Below are positions 1-7,636 of a stretch of 64,000 bases of DNA, in pieces. The position numbers were made by a program, and so were the translations under genes. This DNA comes from Flavobacterium cucumis (GTDB taxonomy: Bacteria > Bacteroidota > Bacteroidia > Flavobacteriales > Flavobacteriaceae), in the NCBI RefSeq assembly GCF_900148835.1, contig NZ_FRYK01000005.1, positions 112,762 through 176,761 of the forward strand. Reading direction: 5' to 3'. Under the pieces are notes generated by a model. That model did no database searches. It was not told the DNA's origin and saw only the letters and a list, made by a program, of their open reading frames with translations. The number at the start of each line of letters is the position of its first letter. Positions within the stretch are counted from its first letter, which is position 1.

Positions 1-1319
1 GTGGCGGTACAACCAAATTCGTTGGTTATGGTAACCGTGTACGTTCCACTTTTCGTAAAATAATTCGTAGCCGAAGTTGGTGCTGTTCCTCCCGACCAAA
101 ATATAGAAGCAGCACCCGATACCGTTAATGTAACCAAATCATTATTGGTAGTATTACCCGAAATAAGAGCCACTGGAGGGGCTTTCACCGTTACAGTTAC
201 GGGAACAAAACTTGAAACTTGATTGCAAAATTCGGTAGTTACATAAAAGGTAGTGGCATTAATTAAGGCATCTGTCGTATAACTGCTGCCCGTGCCCAAT
301 AGATTGCCGTTGATGGCATCATACCATTTTATTTCACCAATTCCTGAAGCCCTTAACTCCACCGATTGGTTGCAACAAACAACTCCATCCGTAACCAAAG
401 GATCCGTTGGTGGATTACACGGAAAGTCAGGGTTTGTAAACGTGAATACCTTACGAACTCCGCCAGGAGTATATCCTAAAAAATAAAGATTTCCATTAAA
501 ATCGGAGACCATACTGTTAACATCATTCACATTCACGTCGATTTCTGCATACAAATTGATAGTGCCAATGGCATCCATTTTATAAACCGTATACGGATTG
601 CTATTTTGGTTTAAAGCATAGGTATTTCCCAAACCATCGGTTGTAAGGGATTTTATATAGAATCCCGTATTACTGATATAATTGGAAAGAACCCCTTGGG
701 GTGAAATCTTGTAGATACTGGTATTGGAATTGGCATCTACAAAAACCAGATTATCCTCAGAATCAATACTAATCGAATTGATGTAATAAGTACTATCGCT
801 AAAAAAAAGACTGGCATTGCCATTTGTATCCACTTTATAAATGGTGTAAGGCCAATTCATTTGGTCAACAAAATACATATTCCCCTGACTGTCATGAACC
901 AAAGCCTTAGGATAATAATTTCCTGAGAGATAATTGCTAACCACCCCATCTGGTGTTATCTTATTTAGTACTGGTGGCCAATTGTATTGATCCACATAGT
1001 AAAGATTGCCATTTTGATCTACCGACATGGAAGCCGCACTTGGATAGTCCCAACTATAATTAGGAAGATAGAAGGGAGTACCATTGTAAGTCGTTAATTC
1101 GCCATTAGACGAAAGCTTCTTAATTTGATTGGGATAGGTATATTCATCCGCAAAATAAAAAGTACCATTCCCATTGGTAATCAAAGAAAACGGATAGGTC
1201 TCGGTTCCCAAATCATAATACGTCTGTGCCGTAAGCGGTTGGGCCACAGTCGTATTTAGAAACAATGCTGTAAATAAGAGAAATAACCATTCTCTTAATT
1301 TCTGAAATGTTGTGTTCAT
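1..1319 (-). CDS. NHL-like beta-propeller secreted protein (partial, C-terminus outside window)
   Basis: This reading frame is open from an ATG at 1319 to the window edge, so the C-terminus is missing. It begins with a hydrophobic signal peptide (residues about 9-25, ending near VAQP). About residues 30-310 contain repeated strands of the kind 'GNLYYVDQ', 'GNMYFVDQ', 'NLVFVDA', 'GNLYFLG', which are typical of NHL/SMP-30-like propeller blades. The following segment ('VCCNQSVELRASG', 'PVTVTVKAPP') looks like Ig/PKD-like domains common in gliding-bacteria surface proteins. It follows the adhesin gene by 10 bases and is probably the last visible gene of the operon. Function beyond extracellular binding or scaffold is unknown; a T9SS sorting domain could lie outside the window. 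Confidence 0.8.
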   Translation of the reverse strand, partial: MNTTFQKLREWLFLLFTALFLNTTVAQPLTAQTYYDLGTETYPFSLITNGNGTFYFADEYTYPNQIKKLSSNGELTTYNGTPFYLPNYSWDYPSAASMSVDQNGNLYYVDQYNWPPVLNKITPDGVVSNYLSGNYYPKALVHDSQGNMYFVDQMNWPYTIYKVDTNGNASLFFSDSTYYINSISIDSEDNLVFVDANSNTSIYKISPQGVLSNYISNTGFYIKSLTTDGLGNTYALNQNSNPYTVYKMDAIGTINLYAEIDVNVNDVNSMVSDFNGNLYFLGYTPGGVRKVFTFTNPDFPCNPPTDPLVTDGVVCCNQSVELRASGIGEIKWYDAINGNLLGTGSSYTTDALINATTFYVTTEFCNQVSSFVPVTVTVKAPPVALISGNTTNNDLVTLTVSGAASIFWSGGTAPTSATNYFTKSGTYTVTITNEFGCTA

Positions 1320-1329
1320 GGGGTGCTTT

Positions 1330-4300
1330 TTAGTAAGCATAGTCAAATTGAATACGGTCGTTCAGCGATAAAGCATAAGCACCATTATTAGCAGGGATAT
1401 AGTTTACCGTATCGCCCGTAATCGTATACGCCGTATTGCTAATTCTGATTCCGTTCACATACATTTTTACTTTGCTAGTAGCGGAAGGAACATGCGATAG
1501 GGTAAAACTGGTTTGCGATACAGTAGCGAGATATTCATCCGCTGCCTCATTCACAGCAGCCCCTCCAGCTACACTAATTGTACCACCACTAATCAAAATT
1601 CCAGTTCCTTGTGTGAGCACAGAACCATCCGCAGCCAATACTTCACTTGAAGTACCTCCCGTTTTTACAAATGCATTAGCGGTAACTGTTGCCGAAGTAT
1701 TCACATTCGTTACAGAAGTATTTCCCAATTGAATGGTGTTACTTGTTGCTACTACAGCATCCGAACCAATGGCTACCGAATTGTTTATTGAGCCATTAGC
1801 AGGATCATCTACTCTTGCATTAGATCCTAAAAACGTATTGTTACTTCCCGAACCTAAATTGTTTCCAGCTCGCGATCCTAAAGCCACGTTAAAATTTCCT
1901 GTAACACTGAACAAGGATTGATTTCCAATTGCAGTATTTTGTTCTCCAGAACCAACAAAAAACATGGTTTCTGCTCCTAATGACGTATTGCCATATCCTG
2001 TAGTTAACCCAATCATATTGAAATAACCTACTCCCGTGTTGTTGTCAAAGCTTGTTCCTTGATAATTTTGTAACGCAGCTGTACCTACAGCGGTATTTCG
2101 AGACCCTGTTCCTGTTCCTAATGCTCCGCCTCCGATTGCTGTATTCTCAGGGTTTTGTCCTTGACCTCTTCCGATAATGAGTCCGTTCACACGAATATCA
2201 TTTGAGAAGTTCTTGTTTCCCCCAATTGTTTGATCGGTCGTTAGATCTACAAAACTAGAAGCTGCTGAAAGCGAAGTTAAATATTCGTTCGTATCAACAC
2301 TCCCATCCGCTTTTAAAAATTCAGTGGCTACGCCTCCTGATTTCACAAAAGAATTGGCCGTTACAGCAGCATTTGTATTCACATTCGTAACCGTTGCATT
2401 CCCCAATTGAATGGTGTTATCAGTAGCAACACTCGCACCATTTCCAATGGCCACAGAGTTGATTCCACTCGCTTGTGCATCGTATCCTAAAGCTACCGAA
2501 TAAGCTGCTTGATTGTTATTTCCCGCAAAGGAACCAAGGGCTACTGCGTTCTCTCCTTGATTGTATTGCGCAGCTGCATATCCTACCGCTACGCCTCCTT
2601 CGGCTTGTGCCCCTTGTGCAACATTACTTCCAATGGCAATAGAATGCGTTCCTTGACCACCCGAGCCCGCTACATAACCAATGGCTATATTTGTAGTTGA
2701 ACCAATTACGTACTCATTGGTATCAACACTTCCATCTGCTTTTAAAAATTGGGAAGCCAAACCTCCTGGCTTTACAAAAGCGTTTGCAAATAAGGAACCC
2801 GTAAAGCGGCCATCGCCTTCTACATCGAATTTATAAGCTGGATCATAATTTTCACCAATTCCTAAATTCCCATTAGCATCCATAGTAAATCGTGCACTTG
2901 AACCGCCTTGAAACAATTGAAAATTAGTCCCTGAGGTTCTTAGCTCCCAAATGCTCGAATTATCTATTACCAAAGAAGGTACCGTTAATTGTCCTGAAAG
3001 AGTACCCCCTGTTAAAGGAAGATAATTCCCTGCTACATCTGAAAATTTAGTATCCACATATGTTTTTACGGCTAAAGCTGTTGGGAATTTAACATCAGTC
3101 ACATCCGCTAAGTTTACATCACTTGATTTGTTTGCCGCATCTTCCTTTAAAACAATAGCATTGGTATTAGCAGTTACGGCTGTTTGAACTGTTGTGATGT
3201 TGGTTTGTAGCAACACATCCGCAGCCTCATTAGCCGTTTGATTTGAAGCTACTTCGGTTTGTAAAGCTGTAATAGCATTGTTGGTTGTAGTAGCATTATT
3301 CGTTACCGTAGTCGTTAATGTATTGATATTGTCTTGTAAAACAACGTCCGCAGCCTGATTCGCCGTGTGATTTGCATCCACTACCGCTTGTAACGTTGTA
3401 ATAGCGTTGTTGGTTGTAGTGGCATTGTTCGTTACCGTAGCCGCTAATGTATTGATATTGTCTTGTAATACAACATCCGCAGCCTGATTCGTCGTGTGAT
3501 TTGCATCCACTACCGTTTGTAATGTTGTAATAGCGTTGTTGGTTGTAGTGGCATTATTCGTTACTGTAGTCGCTAATGTGTTGATGTTGCCTTGTAACAC
3601 AACGTCCGCAGCCTGATTCGCCGTTTGATTCGCATCTACTACCGTTTGTAACGTTGTAATAGCGTTGTTGGTTGTAGTGGCATTGTTCGTTACTGTAGTC
3701 GCTAATGTATTGATATTGCCTTGTAAAACAACATCCGCAGCTTGATTCGCCGTGTGATTTGCATCCACTACCGTTTGTAACGTTGTAATAGCGTTGTTGG
3801 TTGTAGTGGCATTAGTCGTTACTGTAGTCGCTAATGTATTGATATTGCCTTGTAAAACAACGTCCGCAGCTTGATTCGCCGTGTGATTTGCATCCACTAC
3901 TGTTTGTAATGTTGTTATAGCGTTGTTGGTTGTTGTGGCATTGTTTGTTACCGTAGTCGCTAATGTGTTGATGTTACCTTGTAAAACAACATCCGCAGCT
4001 TGATTCGCCGTGTGATTTGCGTCCACTAACGCTTGTAGGTTAGCCAATGCAGCATCTAAAATCTCCGTAGCCTGAGCAATTGAAGTAGCTGTATTGATGT
4101 ATTGTGTATTCGGATTCACCACATAAAAACCATTGGCACCGAGACCGACTCCAATTTGAACATCATCTAATTCCAACTGTAATGCAATTAGGGCCGATTC
4201 AATCGCTTCGTTTGCTTCAGACGCTTCGGAATTTAAGGCAAACATGGCAAAAGGAATAAAAGTAAAGGGTTGATTGCTGATTTCAATAAAATTAGCACAG

Positions 4301-4653
4301 CTGTTGGTTGTACTCAAATCTACCTTTAAGCTTTTGGCATTGCTGTTCCAAACCACGTCTGCAAACGAGGCAGCATAACCTCCTATTGGGTTTCCAGAAC
4401 CAATAATCAAATTAACCATTCCGAATGCATCCGTAGTCGTTTGGATGGTTTCGATATACTCCGATTGTGTATTGTGATCTATAATTGTAAATTTCAAGCA
4501 AACAGGTGCCTCTTTAAGGGGTTGGGCCACATTATTTTGTCCAGGTAACGGTTGGGCCGACGGATTTAAAATAACCGCTTGATACGTAATGCCATTTGTT
4601 TGAGAAAAACCAAGAGACACTACTAATACTAGTAGTAAGTAAAATTTTTTCAT
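1330..4653 (-). CDS. Large repeat-rich YadA-head-like surface protein (1107 aa)
   Basis: The protein has a signal peptide (MKKFYLLLVLVVSLGFSQ), then an N-terminal globular part with the Bacteroidota 'ITYQAV' motif (to about residue 205). Next come six near-identical copies and one diverged copy of a 43-residue unit rich in Asn/Thr (VDANHTANQAADVVLQGN..., heptad-like, likely a coiled-coil stalk). After a beta-rich part there are YadA-head-like repeats (SVAIGNGA, AVALGSFAG, SVALGYDA). The C-terminus (IQFDYAY) has no recognisable T9SS or YadA membrane anchor. Six bases separate it from the outer-membrane protein gene upstream. It resembles trimeric phage tail-fibre or autotransporter architecture, so a surface fibre or adhesin is the best guess. 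Confidence 0.8.
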   Translation of the reverse strand: MKKFYLLLVLVVSLGFSQTNGITYQAVILNPSAQPLPGQNNVAQPLKEAPVCLKFTIIDHNTQSEYIETIQTTTDAFGMVNLIIGSGNPIGGYAASFADVVWNSNAKSLKVDLSTTNSCANFIEISNQPFTFIPFAMFALNSEASEANEAIESALIALQLELDDVQIGVGLGANGFYVVNPNTQYINTATSIAQATEILDAALANLQALVDANHTANQAADVVLQGNINTLATTVTNNATTTNNAITTLQTVVDANHTANQAADVVLQGNINTLATTVTTNATTTNNAITTLQTVVDANHTANQAADVVLQGNINTLATTVTNNATTTNNAITTLQTVVDANQTANQAADVVLQGNINTLATTVTNNATTTNNAITTLQTVVDANHTTNQAADVVLQDNINTLAATVTNNATTTNNAITTLQAVVDANHTANQAADVVLQDNINTLTTTVTNNATTTNNAITALQTEVASNQTANEAADVLLQTNITTVQTAVTANTNAIVLKEDAANKSSDVNLADVTDVKFPTALAVKTYVDTKFSDVAGNYLPLTGGTLSGQLTVPSLVIDNSSIWELRTSGTNFQLFQGGSSARFTMDANGNLGIGENYDPAYKFDVEGDGRFTGSLFANAFVKPGGLASQFLKADGSVDTNEYVIGSTTNIAIGYVAGSGGQGTHSIAIGSNVAQGAQAEGGVAVGYAAAQYNQGENAVALGSFAGNNNQAAYSVALGYDAQASGINSVAIGNGASVATDNTIQLGNATVTNVNTNAAVTANSFVKSGGVATEFLKADGSVDTNEYLTSLSAASSFVDLTTDQTIGGNKNFSNDIRVNGLIIGRGQGQNPENTAIGGGALGTGTGSRNTAVGTAALQNYQGTSFDNNTGVGYFNMIGLTTGYGNTSLGAETMFFVGSGEQNTAIGNQSLFSVTGNFNVALGSRAGNNLGSGSNNTFLGSNARVDDPANGSINNSVAIGSDAVVATSNTIQLGNTSVTNVNTSATVTANAFVKTGGTSSEVLAADGSVLTQGTGILISGGTISVAGGAAVNEAADEYLATVSQTSFTLSHVPSATSKVKMYVNGIRISNTAYTITGDTVNYIPANNGAYALSLNDRIQFDYAY
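3170..4025 (-). repeat. Tandem 129-bp coding repeats in the adhesin gene
   Basis: The period is exactly 129 bases (43 codons), e.g. 'tttgcatcca' at 3371 and 3500. Six copies are nearly identical and a seventh is diverged. Synonymous differences between copies show that they are not all recent. Copy number could change by recombination without breaking the frame. Confidence 0.9.
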
Positions 4654-4659
4654 ATTGTA

Positions 4660-5274
4660 TTATTTTAGAGGGAAATGAAGTCCAAATTGAATTTGATGGG
4701 TTACAAAAGCCAGTTGTTCCTCTGAAGAATTCGAAACATTGAAAGCTTTTGAAAAATGATAACCAAGACTAATTTTCATAGCGTCAATAACTTGGTATTG
4801 CAGTTCCAAACCTACCATCGGTTGCAGCACAAGACCTGAAAATTCTTCTTGATTTTTTAAATCATAATACATGGTATTAATGAATTGTTCGCCTTTGGTT
4901 ATGGTAGCCAAGTTAAAGCCTGCTTTAACATTAGCTTTAAAACCTTTTTCCCATTGAAACAAAGCATACGAAACAGCATTTTGTAAGCCTACATAGTTGG
5001 TACGCCAAGAATAGGAAGTTGCCCCATCGGAAGCATTCGCATTAAACTGATTGAATGTGATACTTCCTAGATAAGAAAACTTCGTGTCTTTGAAGAAGTG
5101 TTGATACCCTAATTCGTAAAAATCCCCACTTTCACATCGAAAATCAGCAGTTGTATTGGATTCTTGAAAATCATAGTGCGTATTGTTCTTACCTGTTTTA
5201 ATAAAAAACTCTTGGGAAAATAGTGCCGAAACAGAAAAGATAAGAAAGAAGAGAGTGCTGTATTTTTTTATCAT
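4660..5274 (-). CDS. Outer-membrane beta-barrel-like protein (204 aa)
   Basis: The protein has a clear signal peptide (hydrophobic run ending SALFSQ) followed by alternating amphipathic strands with aromatic residues (YELGYQHFF, FSYLGSITF, YVGLQNAVSY, LGYHFSKAF) and it ends in a short strand (IQFGLHFPLK). This pattern fits a small outer-membrane barrel of the OmpW/porin-like type. No family is named with certainty. Its start codon overlaps the stop of the upstream T9SS-sorted gene by four bases (ATGA), so the two are translationally coupled. The setting suggests a membrane partner for the adjacent adhesin and sorted protein. Confidence 0.75.
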   Translation of the reverse strand: MIKKYSTLFFLIFSVSALFSQEFFIKTGKNNTHYDFQESNTTADFRCESGDFYELGYQHFFKDTKFSYLGSITFNQFNANASDGATSYSWRTNYVGLQNAVSYALFQWEKGFKANVKAGFNLATITKGEQFINTMYYDLKNQEEFSGLVLQPMVGLELQYQVIDAMKISLGYHFSKAFNVSNSSEEQLAFVTHQIQFGLHFPLK

Positions 5275-5837
5275 ATTTTTAAAATTTTAGTGAAAAGATG
5301 AAATTGGGAAGTTCTTAGCTGTACCAAATATTCTGCAGCAGCTAAACGAGATAAATCAAGTGTTAGCAGGTTTCCTACAACGGCTTGCTCGTTTGTAAAA
5401 ACCAGCCGACCACTCACATCAAAAATCATTACTGATACGGGAGCATCAATCGAAGTAGAAAATTGGAAGTTAAGTCCCTCAACAAAAGGATTAGGAAAAG
5501 AAACTACCGAAACAATTGCCGTTTCGTTCTTCGCAATGTGGGTGTTCCAAAAAGTTTGTTGAAATCCTTGTTGCACCACAATTCCATCAGAATGATTCCC
5601 AGTGGTCGTTTGTTGCCCAATCGTTTGTTGTACCACCAAGCCCGAAACTGTTTTTTTAGTTGTTCCTTGAGCACTTATCATCTGATGATGCAGGTGTTGG
5701 GAAAAAGAATCGGAGAAAGCTAAAAGAAAGATAAAGAAGAGTGTTGTCCTCAAGTTGAGAGGTTTGCATCCACTCTCCTGAATTTTTGCACAAGAAGACC
5801 CTGGCAAATTACGAAAATAACATAATTTTGTTTTCAT
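5271..5837 (-). CDS. T9SS type A sorting-domain protein (188 aa)
   Basis: The C-terminal about 80 residues form a type A T9SS sorting domain: 'SFPNPF' at about residue 112, then 'VMIFDVSGRLVF' and the ending 'LFTKILKI'. The N-terminal part carries the 'SGLVVQQTIGQQTT' segment seen in small Bacteroidota T9SS proteins. The hydrophobic signal peptide (LFFIFLLAFSDSFSQ) begins only at about residue 33 of the ATG frame. A TTG at codon 29 (plus positions 5751-5753) would give a normal-length signal sequence and may be the true start. It is the first gene of the surface-protein operon that continues to position 1. Confidence 0.8.
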   Translation of the reverse strand: MKTKLCYFRNLPGSSCAKIQESGCKPLNLRTTLFFIFLLAFSDSFSQHLHHQMISAQGTTKKTVSGLVVQQTIGQQTTTGNHSDGIVVQQGFQQTFWNTHIAKNETAIVSVVSFPNPFVEGLNFQFSTSIDAPVSVMIFDVSGRLVFTNEQAVVGNLLTLDLSRLAAAEYLVQLRTSQFHLFTKILKI

Positions 5838-6021
5838 AGGGAAAGGGTTAAAATTTTTAATAAAAATATGTTAAATTCTTACGATAAATTTATTTTTAGA
5901 ATGTTATTTTTACCGTTTTGTTAATCGATAATATAAAAATCATAAGTGTAGTGTTTGGGTTCATAAGTGGTAAAATATTATTTTTAGAAGCCATCCTGTA
6001 GGAAACTACAACCACAATTCT

Positions 6022-6029
6022 TAAATTTG
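6022..6029 (+). promoter_or_regulatory. Promoter -7 element of the ybaB gene
   Basis: TAAATTTG matches the Bacteroidota consensus TAnnTTTG. It ends 25 bases before the ATG at 6055, which supports that start over the upstream TTG at 6046. Confidence 0.55.
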
Positions 6030-6054
6030 CTGTCTTAATTTAAAATTGAAGCCA

Positions 6055-6378
6055 ATGTTTGGAGATATTATGGGTATGATGGGAAAATTAAAAGAAACCC
6101 AACAAAAAGTAGAAGAAACCAAGAAGCGTTTAGACTTTGTTTTAATCGATGAAAAAAGTAACGATGGCTTATTGGAAGTTACTTTAACTGCCAATAGAAA
6201 AATCAAAAACATTTCCATAAGTAATGATTTACTTGCAGACAAAGAAATGTTGGAAGATTATTTAGTTACTGTTTTAAACAAGGCCATCGAGAAAGCTACC
6301 TCAGTTAATGAAACCGAATTGGCTGCAGTCGCTAAAGAAGGAATGCCAAACATTCCTGGAATGGACATGTTTAAATAA
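6055..6378 (+). CDS. YbaB/EbfC family nucleoid-associated protein
   Basis: The 107-residue protein has the family layout: Met-rich N-terminus ([14 protein letters not shown]), a charged helix ([12 protein letters not shown]), a central beta part ([17 protein letters not shown]) and a C-terminal helix ending NIPGMDMFK. Family members bind DNA as dimers and are usually near dnaX-recR, which is not the case here. The ATG at 6055 is preferred over the TTG at 6046 because of the family start MFG and the promoter position. It is monocistronic; about 1.2 kb of repeats follow. Confidence 0.9.
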   Translation: MFGDIMGMMGKLKETQQKVEETKKRLDFVLIDEKSNDGLLEVTLTANRKIKNISISNDLLADKEMLEDYLVTVLNKAIEKATSVNETELAAVAKEGMPNIPGMDMFK

Positions 6379-6439
6379 TTTAAACTTATATTTTAAGTAA
6401 TATAATCTTTATGACTGGTTTATAGTGTTTTAAGGTAAG

Positions 6440-7560
6440 GTTTCTATTCATAAAATCCGTGTTCCAAAAAACTTGAAACTTGAAACTTGAAACAAAAAAC
6501 CACTTAACCACCAAGCGCACAAAGGATTTACACCAAGCACACTAGGATTACTTAAATTTCTCCAATCCGTGTTCCAAAAAAAATCCGTTCCCATCCTCCT
6601 TCGCTTTAGCGAATCCGTAACCATCCGCGTTTTGCCAAAGTAAATCCGCGTCATCCGCGTTCCAAAAAAACATTTTTTTAAACCATAAAAGTCATATAAG
6701 AAAAGTATCTGCTCAACGTAACGCTAATTAAAGCTCATAAAAAATTTTAAAGATTTCTCATATTTCTAAAATCCGTGTTCCAAAAAACTTGAAACTTGAA
6801 ACAAAAAACCACTTAACCACTAAGCGCACAAAGGATTTACACCAAGCACACTAGGATTACTTAAATTTCTCTAATCCGTGTTCCAAAAAAACTTGAAACC
6901 TGAAACTTGAAACAAAATGTACAAAATCCGTCCTTATCCACCTTCGCTTTAGCGAATCCGTCACCATCCGCGTTTTGCCAAAGTAAATCCGCGTCATCCG
7001 CGTTCCAAAACCCAAATTTCTTAACCATGATAAGTCATATAAGAAAAGTATCAGCTCAACATAACGCTAATTAAAGCTCATAAAAGATTTTAAAGATTTC
7101 TCAAATTTCTAAAATCCGTGTTCCCAAAAAACTTGAAACCTGAAACTTGAAACAAAATGTACAAAATCCGTCCTTATCCACCTTCGCTTTAGCGAATCCG
7201 TCACCATCCGCGTTTTGCCAAAGTAAATCCGCGTCATCCGCGTTCCAAAACCCAAATTTCTTAACCATGATAAGTCATATAAGAAAAGTATCAGCTCAAC
7301 GTAACGTTAATTAAAGCTCATAAAAGATTTTAAAGATTTCTCAAATTTCTAAAATCCGTGTTCCAAAAAACTTGAAACTTGAAACTTGAAACTTGAAACT
7401 TGAAACTTGAAACTTGAAACTTGAAACAAAAAACCACTTAACCACTAAGCGCACAAAGGATTTACACCAAGCACACCAAGATTAGTTAAATTTCTAAAAT
7501 CTGTGTTCTAAAAAACCTGAAACTTGAAACCTCAAACCCGAAACCCACCCCTAAACAATC
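6440..7560. repeat. 1.1-kb non-coding repeat block between ybaB and pheT
   Basis: This stretch has no credible gene. It holds (a) two exact-length tandem copies of a 240-bp unit (about 6915-7154 and 7155-7394) plus an older copy at about 6575-6790. Each unit contains 'TTCGCTTTAGCGAA', several 'AATCCGCGT' motifs and 'AAGTCATATAAGAAAAGTAT'. It also holds (b) a unit of about 55 bp with 'CACTTAACCACTAAGCGCAC' at 6498, 6811 and 7431, and (c) heptamer arrays of ACTTGAA/ACCTGAA at 6471, 6787, 6889, 7131, 7370-7427 (eight units) and 7515. All are joined by copies of 'AATCCGTGTTCC'. Confidence 0.9.
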
Positions 7561-7607
7561 CCTTTAAAATTTCTAAATTCTAATTTCTAAATTCTAATTT
7601 TATAAAG

Positions 7608-7615
7608 TATCTTTG
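7608..7615 (+). promoter_or_regulatory. Promoter -7 element of pheT
   Basis: TATCTTTG is a perfect match to TAnnTTTG. It lies 21 bases before the ATG at 7637. It overlaps the earlier possible TTG start (7613), which is therefore untranscribed and not the start. Confidence 0.7.
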
Positions 7616-7636
7616 CCGCTTAAAATTCGATACAAA

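Noticed and set aside
1733..1921. Plus-strand ORFs within 1330-4653 and other opposite-strand ORFs in known genes
   Set aside because: They are shadows of clearly coding minus- or plus-strand genes and show no independent signals.
3170..4025. Repeat block as a mobile element or CRISPR
   Set aside because: The 129-bp repeats are in frame and encode a regular protein stalk.
6448..6654. 68-codon ORF in the pheT upstream block
   Set aside because: It is made entirely of intergenic repeats.
7370..7427. Possible CRISPR array
   Set aside because: The repeats are 7 bases long without spacers; no CRISPR repeat-spacer structure or cas gene exists in the window.
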